NCBI GenBank assembly: GCA_035690725.1
Contig: DASSKF010000114.1
Span: forward strand, 1 to 18,542
DNA length: 18,542 bases
DNA from: DASSKF01 sp035690725
Lineage (GTDB): Bacteria; Actinomycetota; Actinomycetes; Actinomycetales; Dermatophilaceae
Direction of reading: 5' to 3'
The position numbers and the translations under genes were made by a program. This document shows positions 13,729 through 18,542 of this stretch, one piece after another (the first letter of the stretch is position 1; each line of letters begins with the position of its first letter). Under the pieces are notes generated by a model. The model saw only the letters and a program-made list of their open reading frames with translations. It made no database searches and was not told the origin of the DNA.

Positions 13729-15303
13729 CCCCTCCTCGGCACCGGGTCGCCGGCGGTTGCGCAGGTAGAGCACCGTGCCGAGCCACCCGGTGAGCAGCGC
13801 GGCGGCCACCCCCAGACCGAGGTCGGCGCGCAGCGGCAGCACGATCCCGAGACAGCCGCCGAGCACCCAGGCGCTCTGCAGCAGGGTCTCCGAGCGCGCG
13901 AAGACACTGGAGCGCACCCGGTCGCGCACCTCGTCCTGGATGATCGAGTCCAGCGCCACCTTGCCGAGCTGCTGGCACAGCCCCGCGGTGAGGCCGAGCA
14001 GCACCGCCATGGTGAGCCGGAAGAACAGCGCCGTCCCCACCGCGACGCCGACGTCGAGCACCAGCACCGCCATGACGATCAGCTGCGGTGGCCGGGTCCG
14101 CAGCAGGGCGCCCAGGCCGGTGCCGATGGCGCTGCCGACACCCGCGGCCCCGACCACGAGGGCCAGCAGCAGGCTGGTGCGGTCCTCCCACCCGGCGAAG
14201 GGGTGGGTGCGCAGCAGGAACGCCAGGAAGATGGTGAGGAACCCGGACAGCGCCCGCAGCCCGACGTTGCACCGCAGCGCGAGCACCACGTTGCGGGTGA
14301 CGCCCCGGCGCAGCCCGTTGAGCCGCCGCCGCCCCGACTCGGTCGCGTCGCCGTCGTCCTCCCCCTCGGCGGAGTCGACCCGGGCCGGCAGCAGGATCGC
14401 CTGGATGGTGCCACCGATGAACACGAGGAACGCGAAGCGCAGCGTCCAGGACGGGCCGATCAGCGACAGGCCGGCCGCGATGGGCCCGCCGATCGCGCCG
14501 CCGGCCAGGCCGGCCATGGACATGCGCGCGTTCGCCTTGACCAGTGACACCTTCCGGGGGAGCAGGCGAGGGGTCGCGGCCGAGCGCGCGACGCCATACG
14601 CCTTGGCGGAGATGAGCACGCCCAGCGCGGCACCGAACTGCCACTCCGAGCCGGTCGCGACGGTCGTGGCGAGGACCCACGCGAGGAACGCGCGCAGGGC
14701 CAGGGTCGCCCCGATGGCCCACCGCCGCCCCCGCCGGAACCGGTCGAGGAACGGTCCGATCAGCGGCGCGATGATGACGAACGGCAGCATCGTCAGGCCG
14801 AGGAACAGGGCCACCTGGCTGCGGGCCTGCGCGGAGGGGACCTGGAAGAACAGGGTGCCCGCCATCGCGACGGCGACCGCCGCGTCGCCGGCGGTGCTGA
14901 CAGCGTGCACCTCGAACAGCCGCGCCAGCCCGGTCTCACCCGCCCCCTCGGCGTGGCTCGCCCGCCGGGCCAGCCGGTATGCCCTGCGCGCGCCCCGGCC
15001 GGTCACCCGCGCCCCGGCCCGCGCCCCCCTGCCGACGCTCCGGCCGGCGGAGCCGACCCTGCGGGGGCCCGCCGGCCCCTCGCCGTGGTGGCCGTCCTCG
15101 CCGGTCCCGCCCTCGACGCGGTCGCGCACCCGCTCGCCCGGCTCCTCGGCCGGCAGCTCGCGGGTCCGCCGCGGGACCTCCTCGGTCGGCGCCGGCCGCT
15201 GGGGCGGGACCTCCCCGGTGACCTTCCGGTAGCGGTTGTCGGTCCTCCGTGGGTGGCGACTCTGCCCCCGGTCACGCTCGTCGGGTCGGTCGCTGGAGGG
15301 CAC
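13708..15303 (-). CDS. MFS transporter with long basic N-terminal extension
   Basis: Major facilitator protein (531 aa). Hydrophobic helices start only at about residue 135 (EVHAVSTAGDAAVAVAMAGT) and number roughly 11-12. The segment IIAPLIGPFLDRFRRGRRWAIG is the classic loop 2-3 motif, and ARSAATPRLLPRKVSLVKANA matches the MFS_3-type family. The first ~125 residues are Arg/Pro/Glu/Gly-rich with no membrane segment, so probably cytoplasmic and disordered. GTG 15303 is chosen because a -10-like CAAGAT ends six bases upstream and the preceding frame is poor, but a start closer to residue 100 cannot be excluded. It is a common neighbour of sepH in actinobacteria. Substrate unknown. Confidence 0.85.
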   Translation of the reverse strand: MPSSDRPDERDRGQSRHPRRTDNRYRKVTGEVPPQRPAPTEEVPRRTRELPAEEPGERVRDRVEGGTGEDGHHGEGPAGPRRVGSAGRSVGRGARAGARVTGRGARRAYRLARRASHAEGAGETGLARLFEVHAVSTAGDAAVAVAMAGTLFFQVPSAQARSQVALFLGLTMLPFVIIAPLIGPFLDRFRRGRRWAIGATLALRAFLAWVLATTVATGSEWQFGAALGVLISAKAYGVARSAATPRLLPRKVSLVKANARMSMAGLAGGAIGGPIAAGLSLIGPSWTLRFAFLVFIGGTIQAILLPARVDSAEGEDDGDATESGRRRLNGLRRGVTRNVVLALRCNVGLRALSGFLTIFLAFLLRTHPFAGWEDRTSLLLALVVGAAGVGSAIGTGLGALLRTRPPQLIVMAVLVLDVGVAVGTALFFRLTMAVLLGLTAGLCQQLGKVALDSIIQDEVRDRVRSSVFARSETLLQSAWVLGGCLGIVLPLRADLGLGVAAALLTGWLGTVLYLRNRRRPGAEEGSVRLGA

Positions 15304-15474
15304 ACGCCCATCTTGCCGCCTCGGGCGGACAGGATCCGCACCGTCCGCGGGCGTGCCGCGCGACTCCACCGTTTCGCAACCTCGTCCGGGAGCGTCACGG
15401 GTGCCCCCGGCCGGGGTGGCCCGCCCGCGCCGGCAGCGCGAGGATGGGCACTGTCGCCCGGAGGAGGTGGTCCC

Positions 15475-15843
15475 GTGTCCAGCACGATCGCGCAGTGGAC
15501 GCTCGACGTCCACGACGTCGCCGCGATGGCGCGCTTCTGGTCGGAGGTGCTCGGCTACCGAGTGGAGGAGCGACCGGACGGCTCGGCCATGCTCTACCCC
15601 CGCCAGGGTGACGGCGCCGCCGAGCTGCCGGTGTGGCTGCAGCCCACCGAGCACCCGAAGCGGGACAAGAACCGCAACCACCCCGACCTGCGCTCCCGCG
15701 ACGGCGACGTCGACGCGGAGGTGGACCGGGTGGTGGGACTCGGCGCCCGGCGGATCGACGTCGGGCAGTCCCCCGACGACCCGTTCGTGGTGCTGGCCGA
15801 CCCCGAGGGCAACGAGTTTTGCATCCTGCGCGGCACGCCCTGA
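15475..15843 (+). CDS. VOC (glyoxalase/bleomycin-resistance fold) family protein
   Basis: Small single-domain protein (122 aa). It opens with a strand-helix typical of the fold (STIAQWTLDVHDVAAMARFWSEVLGYRVEE) and closes with the hallmark VLADPEGNEFCIL. Only one two-module VOC domain is present, so it should dimerise. Members bind metal and act as dioxygenases, isomerases or antibiotic-binding proteins; nothing here narrows that down. GTG 15475 has a strong AGGAGG (15462-15467) seven bases upstream. The stop faces that of the LigD-like gene 13 bp away, and a hairpin spans both. Confidence 0.88.
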   Translation: MSSTIAQWTLDVHDVAAMARFWSEVLGYRVEERPDGSAMLYPRQGDGAAELPVWLQPTEHPKRDKNRNHPDLRSRDGDVDAEVDRVVGLGARRIDVGQSPDDPFVVLADPEGNEFCILRGTP

Positions 15844-15860
15844 CGGGCCCCGGCCGTCAG
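15840..15860. terminator. Hairpin spanning two convergent stop codons
   Basis: CTGACGG (15840-15846) and CCGTCAG (15854-15860) form a 7-bp stem with a 7-nt loop. The stem contains the TGA stop of the VOC gene on the plus strand and the TGA of the LigD-like gene on the minus strand. A hairpin of this kind could serve both transcripts, but there is no U-tract on either side. Confidence 0.4.
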
Positions 15861-16834
15861 GTCTCGGCGTCCTCGTCCTCGTCCGGGACCTTGCCTCCGT
15901 CCGCCTCGTCCCGGTCGGCCCACTGCAGCAGGGTGTCGAGCGAGTAGGGGTGGTCGTCGATCCCGGCGTGCACGTCACCGAGCCGGGCGAACCGGTCGGG
16001 GACGGTCCGGATGGTGCAGTCGCCCGGCACGACGTCGTCGACCTCGTCCCAGGTGATCGGCGTCGACACGGTCGCCCGCGGCACGCCGCGGACCGAGTAC
16101 GCGCTGGCGATGGTGTGGTCCCGGGTGTTCTGGTTGTAGTCCACGAAGAGCGCCGCCGGGTCCCGGTCCCTGCGCCACCACGCGGTGGTGACGTCCTGCG
16201 GCATACGGCGCTCCACCTCGCGCGCGAAGGCGAGGGCGGCGCGGCGGACGTCCTGGAAGCCCCAGCGCGGCTCGATCCGCACGTAGACGTGCAGCCCGTG
16301 GCCGCCCGAGGTCTTGGGCCAGCCGACCGCGCCGAGCTCGTCGAGCACCTCGTGGGCGGTGTGCGCGACGCGGCGCACCCGGTCGAACGGGCAGTCCGGC
16401 ATCGGGTCGAGGTCGATCCGCCACTCGTCCGGCCGCTCGGTGTCGGCACGGCGGGAGTTCCAGGGGTGGAACTCGACCGTGGACATCTGCACCGCCCAGA
16501 TGACGCTCGCGAGCTCGGTGACGCACAGTTCGTCGGCGGTGCGGTGGTAGCGGGGGAAGTGCACCCGCACGGTCTGCACCCAGTCCGGCGCGCCGCGGGG
16601 CAGCCGCTTCTGGTGGACCTTCTCCCCCTCGATGCCCTCGGGGTAGCGGTGCATCATGCAGGGTCGCTCTCGCAGGGCCCGCACGATCCCGTCGCCCACG
16701 TTCAGGTAGTAGTGGGCCAGGTCGAGCTTGGTGGCGCCGATCTCGGGGAAGTACACCCGCCCGGGGTTCGTGATCCGCACCGTGCGCTCCCCGACGGTCA
16801 GCTCCTGCGCCGGCGTGCTCGCCCTGCCTCCCAT
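15857..16834 (-). CDS. Stand-alone LigD polymerase-type primase-polymerase (archaeo-eukaryotic primase fold)
   Basis: 325-aa protein consisting only of the LigD polymerase domain, with no ligase or nuclease module. The catalytic DLD is at 141-143 (Asp141, Asp143), the SGGHGLHVYV motif at 176-185, and the third acidic residue is Asp232 in FVDYNQN. N-terminal RVYFPEIGATKLDLAHYY and MMHRYPEGIEGEKVHQKRLP are typical. Such enzymes fill gaps with ribonucleotides or deoxynucleotides in end-joining or base-excision repair, like mycobacterial PolD1/PolD2. No Ku or ligase gene is in view. The ATG at 16834 has no Shine-Dalgarno but has TAGGTT ending six bases upstream. The acidic C-terminus is DEDEDAET. 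Confidence 0.92.
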   Translation of the reverse strand: MGGRASTPAQELTVGERTVRITNPGRVYFPEIGATKLDLAHYYLNVGDGIVRALRERPCMMHRYPEGIEGEKVHQKRLPRGAPDWVQTVRVHFPRYHRTADELCVTELASVIWAVQMSTVEFHPWNSRRADTERPDEWRIDLDPMPDCPFDRVRRVAHTAHEVLDELGAVGWPKTSGGHGLHVYVRIEPRWGFQDVRRAALAFAREVERRMPQDVTTAWWRRDRDPAALFVDYNQNTRDHTIASAYSVRGVPRATVSTPITWDEVDDVVPGDCTIRTVPDRFARLGDVHAGIDDHPYSLDTLLQWADRDEADGGKVPDEDEDAET

Positions 16835-16869
16835 CTGCCCAACCTACTGGGATCGGGCAGACTGGTCAG
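16835..16869. promoter_or_regulatory. 35-bp divergent, probably leaderless promoter pair
   Basis: The whole space between the LigD-like ATG (minus, 16834) and the GTG of the unknown gene (plus, 16870) is 35 bp. Minus strand: TAGGTT (16841-16846) ends 6 nt before its ATG. Plus strand: CAGACT (16858-16863) ends 6 nt before its GTG. A 6-bp inverted repeat CTGCCC (16835-16840) / GGGCAG (16855-16860) sits around the centre. Any -35 element would lie across or inside the opposite gene. The plus-strand box is the weaker of the two. Confidence 0.55.
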
Positions 16870-17277
16870 GTGCTCTCGCTCGAGCTCGCCCGGCGGCTGC
16901 AGGAGGCCGGGGTCACCTGGGACGACCCGGGGCCCGGCGACCGGTTCGTGGTGCCGGTCGAGCAGCTGCAGGACATGGTCTTCGTCCTCGCCGACATGAC
17001 CACCGAGGTGCACGAGTTCCCCAGCGGTCCCCTCATCGGCTTCAACGGCACGACTGAGTGGGCGCTGGACAGCGTCCGCAAGTCCGAGGTGGTCTGGCTG
17101 CCGCGGGAGGACCAGCTGCGCGACCTGCTCGGCGAGGCGTTCGTGCGGCTCGAGCCGCTCGGCGACGGCTTCGTCGTGGTCGCCCGGCTCGGCGGCGAGG
17201 AGCGGCGCCACGTTGACATCGACGCCGAGCGCGCCTACGCCCGCGCCCTGCTCGCCCTCCTCGACCAGCCGGCCTGA
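16870..17277 (+). CDS. Conserved actinobacterial protein of unknown function
   Basis: 135-aa soluble protein, no signal peptide or membrane segment. It reads MLSLELARRLQEAGVTW, then GDRFVVPVEQLQDMVFVLADMTTEV, then GFNGTTEWALDSVRKSEVVWLPREDQLRDLLG, an arrangement I recognise from a widespread actinobacterial family. Its members are sometimes labelled pilus assembly protein CpaE, with no basis visible here because there is no ATPase motif. The conserved FNGTTEWALDSV and WLPREDQLR segments suggest a ligand pocket, but I cannot name one. The start is GTG 16870, with a possible leaderless promoter. It converges on thymidine kinase across the repeat array. Confidence 0.82.
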   Translation: MLSLELARRLQEAGVTWDDPGPGDRFVVPVEQLQDMVFVLADMTTEVHEFPSGPLIGFNGTTEWALDSVRKSEVVWLPREDQLRDLLGEAFVRLEPLGDGFVVVARLGGEERRHVDIDAERAYARALLALLDQPA

Positions 17278-17286
17278 CCCCCCCGG

Positions 17287-17409
17287 CCGACCTCGGGGCT
17301 TCCCCACCGACCTCGGGAGATCCCCGCGAACCTCGGGACTTTGCGGTCCGCAAAGTCCCGAGGTTCGCGGGAGACTCCCGAGGTCCCGCGGAGACTCCCT
17401 AGGTTCGGG
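17287..17409. repeat. Six-unit, 20-bp-phased inverted repeat array with a 49-bp perfect palindrome at its centre
   Basis: Three CCTCGGG cores start at 17291, 17311 and 17331, exactly 20 bp apart. Three reverse-complement cores, CCCGAGG twice and CCCTAGG once, start at 17357, 17377 and 17397, again 20 bp apart. All six are symmetric about position 17347 (distances 16, 36 and 56 on both sides). The inner 24 bp on each side (17323-17346 and 17348-17371) are perfectly complementary with a single T between. The array fills the space between the convergent unknown gene and thymidine kinase, and the last unit includes the tk stop codon (17399-17401). As RNA either strand would fold into one long interrupted hairpin. 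It may act as a bidirectional terminator or a repetitive extragenic element. Confidence 0.9.
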
Positions 17410-18106
17410 GGTGGTGGGTGGCGTGGTCCTGCCGGTGCCCGGGCAGCGGGCACAGGTCCAGGTCGAAGGGAAGCAGGTCCGGCGACGTCGCCTGTCTCCG
17501 CGCCGCCTGCGAGGTCATCCGCCGCATGAAGTGCCGCCGGCAGAGCACCTCGTACTCCACGACCCCCTGCCGCGCCGCGCCGGTGTCGCCGACGACCACC
17601 TGCTCCCCCTCGACGACCATCTGGCCATCGACCACGCGAGCGTTGTGCGTGGCCTTGCGCCCGCACCAGCACAGCGCCTCGACCTGCAGCGGCTGCACCC
17701 GGTCGGCGAGCTCGATCAGCCGCTGCGACCCGGGGAACAGGCAGGTGCGGAAGTCGGCCGTGATCCCGAAGGCGTAGACGTCGATCGCCATCTCGTCCAC
17801 GAGGCGCGCCAGCTGCTCGACCTGCGTCGCCGTGTAGAACTGCGCCTCGTCACAGATGAGGTAGTCGACCCGTCGCCCGTGCGTCGCCTGCTCGACGACG
17901 ACCTCCCAGAAGTCCAGCTCGTCGGTGACCTCGAGCGCCGGCGTCGACAGCCCGAGCCGGGAGGACAGCACCGACTCCCCCGCCCGGTCGCGGCTGGTGA
18001 ACCGCAGCCCGGCCAGCCCCCGTGCCGCGTGGTTGTGGTCGGTCTGCAGGGCGAGCGTCGACTTGCCGCAGTCCATGGTCCCGGAGAAGAAGACGAGCTC
18101 AGCCAC
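17399..18106 (-). CDS. tdk: Thymidine kinase (type II)
   Basis: Salvage enzyme phosphorylating thymidine to dTMP with ATP (235 aa). It has the P-loop GTMDCGKST at 9-17, DEAQF at 86-90 with catalytic Glu87, the lasso segment TADFRTCLFPGS at 117-127, and zinc ligands Cys146, Cys148 (CWCG), Cys189 and His192 (CRRH). The first pair is spaced CxC. The ~35-residue C-terminus (QAARRQATSPDLLPFDLDLCPL...) is longer than in E. coli and ends inside the repeat array. GTG 18106 has no Shine-Dalgarno; a TACAGT box (18115-18120) ends 8 nt upstream, so it looks leaderless. It lies downstream of the AlkP-like gene, a common actinobacterial pairing. Confidence 0.95.
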   Translation of the reverse strand: MAELVFFSGTMDCGKSTLALQTDHNHAARGLAGLRFTSRDRAGESVLSSRLGLSTPALEVTDELDFWEVVVEQATHGRRVDYLICDEAQFYTATQVEQLARLVDEMAIDVYAFGITADFRTCLFPGSQRLIELADRVQPLQVEALCWCGRKATHNARVVDGQMVVEGEQVVVGDTGAARQGVVEYEVLCRRHFMRRMTSQAARRQATSPDLLPFDLDLCPLPGHRQDHATHHPRT

Positions 18107-18120
18107 GGCCCCACACTGTA
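18107..18120 (-). promoter_or_regulatory. Leaderless-type -10 box of thymidine kinase
   Basis: TACAGT on the minus strand (18115-18120) is followed by eight bases and the GTG start at 18106. There is no Shine-Dalgarno sequence. No clear -35 element is seen in the G-rich stretch upstream. Confidence 0.5.
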
Positions 18121-18131
18121 TGCCGTGCGCT

Positions 18132-18167
18132 CACCCCCGCCCGCACCTCCACCCCTGCCCGCACCTG
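18132..18167. repeat. Two 18-bp tandem repeats upstream of thymidine kinase
   Basis: CACCCCCGCCCGCACCTC (18132-18149) is followed directly by CACCCCTGCCCGCACCTG (18150-18167), 16 of 18 positions identical. The pair lies just upstream of the tk -10 box, where an activator or repressor could bind. Role unknown. Confidence 0.6.
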
Positions 18168-18185
18168 CACTCCGATCGACGCCCG

Positions 18186-18237
18186 CGATCGATGTGCCGT
18201 GGTGGCTGCTGTGGCGACCATCCGGGCACAACGATCG
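18186..18237. repeat. Inverted repeat between AlkP-like gene and thymidine kinase
   Basis: CGATCGATGTGCC (18186-18198) and GGCACAACGATCG (18225-18237) are complementary at 12 of 13 positions, with a 26-bp spacer. CGATCGAY also occurs at 18173-18180, so there are three copies in all. The hairpin is just downstream of the AlkP-like stop (18249-18251) in its direction of transcription, which suggests a terminator; an operator is the alternative. Confidence 0.5.
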
Positions 18238-18248
18238 ACGCGGCGGGC

Positions 18249-18542
18249 TCAGGCGACGGCGCGGGCGGGCACGTGCAGCAACGGGATGCCGAGCTCGGCG
18301 TCGCTCAGCGACCCGTGCACCCCGAGCAGGCCGATCACCTGGGGACGCATGAACCGCGAGTCCACGATCGCGAAGTCGTCGCCCATCGGCACGACGAGGT
18401 CCCCGATGCGGGCGGTGACGTGGTCGGCCACCGGCCCGAACCAGCCGAGGGCCACCGCCTCCGCACGGGTGCGCACCTGGGCCCGCGACCCGAGCCGGGC
18501 CTCCCATGCCTGCCGCACGTCCGCGGCGGCACCCGGCTCGCA
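18249..18542 (-). CDS. Alkaline phosphatase-superfamily (nucleotide pyrophosphatase-like) protein, C-terminal part
   Basis: Last 97 residues of a protein that continues beyond position 18542. The visible part (RQAWEARLGSRAQVRTRAEAVALGWFGPVADHVTARIGDLVVPMGDDFAIVDSRF... GLLGVHGSLSDAELGIPLLHV) matches the C-terminal end of actinobacterial type I phosphodiesterase/nucleotide pyrophosphatase proteins: a GWFGPV...RIGDL block followed by GVHGSLSDAE.GIPLL. The His of GVHGSL is the typical late metal-site position of the superfamily. The nucleophile Thr/Ser and the other metal ligands are outside the window. Substrate unknown. Confidence 0.8.
   Translation of the reverse strand, partial: CEPGAAADVRQAWEARLGSRAQVRTRAEAVALGWFGPVADHVTARIGDLVVPMGDDFAIVDSRFMRPQVIGLLGVHGSLSDAELGIPLLHVPARAVA

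Noticed and set aside
17287..17409. CRISPR array explanation for the phased repeats
   Set aside because: Units are directly abutting 20-mers without unique spacers and flip orientation at the centre.

Overview
The window is a piece of ordinary-looking chromosome from a high-GC actinobacterium. GC is high throughout, GTG starts are common, and the marker genes SepH, DUF4193, DUF3710 and an Fe-S type ferrochelatase are all actinobacterial. The gene order 2399-11127 closely follows, from memory, the Mycobacterium tuberculosis stretch Rv2688c-Rv2701c. The overall set (suhB next to hemH, sepH next to an MFS gene, thymidine kinase next to an AlkP-like gene) suggests a member of Micrococcales; I cannot name the genus. 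I see no mobile element, CRISPR array, tRNA or rRNA.

Layout: (1) 1-470, 5' end of aconitase (minus), with an 18-bp perfect palindrome just upstream. (2) 613-5712, a minus-strand run: KimA-like potassium permease -> TRAM/Fe-S uracil methyltransferase (ATGA overlap) -> ABC ATPase -> ABC permease (ATGA overlap). (3) 5777-7158, two plus-strand TrkA/RCK proteins (CeoB/CeoC type), divergent from the permease; both flanking starts look leaderless. (4) 7121-9963, a tightly packed minus-strand operon: DUF4193 zinc-ribbon protein -> dUTPase -> DUF3710 -> OB-fold protein -> DUF3159 membrane protein. (5) 9964-10263, a 300-bp gap with no gene. (6) 10264-12245, ferrochelatase -> inositol monophosphatase (1-bp overlap), minus. 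(7) 12340-13728, sepH (plus), converging on and overlapping an MFS transporter (13708-15303, minus). (8) 15475-15843, a VOC protein (plus), converging on a stand-alone LigD-polymerase-type enzyme (15857-16834, minus). (9) 16870-17277, a conserved unknown (plus), divergent from the polymerase and converging on thymidine kinase (17399-18106, minus) across an ordered inverted repeat array. (10) 18249-18542, C-terminus of an AlkP-superfamily nucleotide pyrophosphatase-like protein.

Three themes stand out. First, a possible potassium-uptake module: the permease keeps the residues I recall as ion-binding in Bacillus KimA, and it faces two RCK regulatory proteins across a 64-bp divergent promoter. 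Second, many genes appear leaderless, with a TAnnnT-like -10 box ending 6-8 nt before the start codon and no Shine-Dalgarno sequence (5712-, 5777+, 12245-, 16834-, 18106-; weaker at 15303- and 16870+). Third, genes are packed so tightly that convergent pairs overlap or nearly touch. The exception is the sepH-independent gap at 17278-17398, which holds six 20-bp-phased repeat units arranged around one dyad, the most unusual non-coding structure here.
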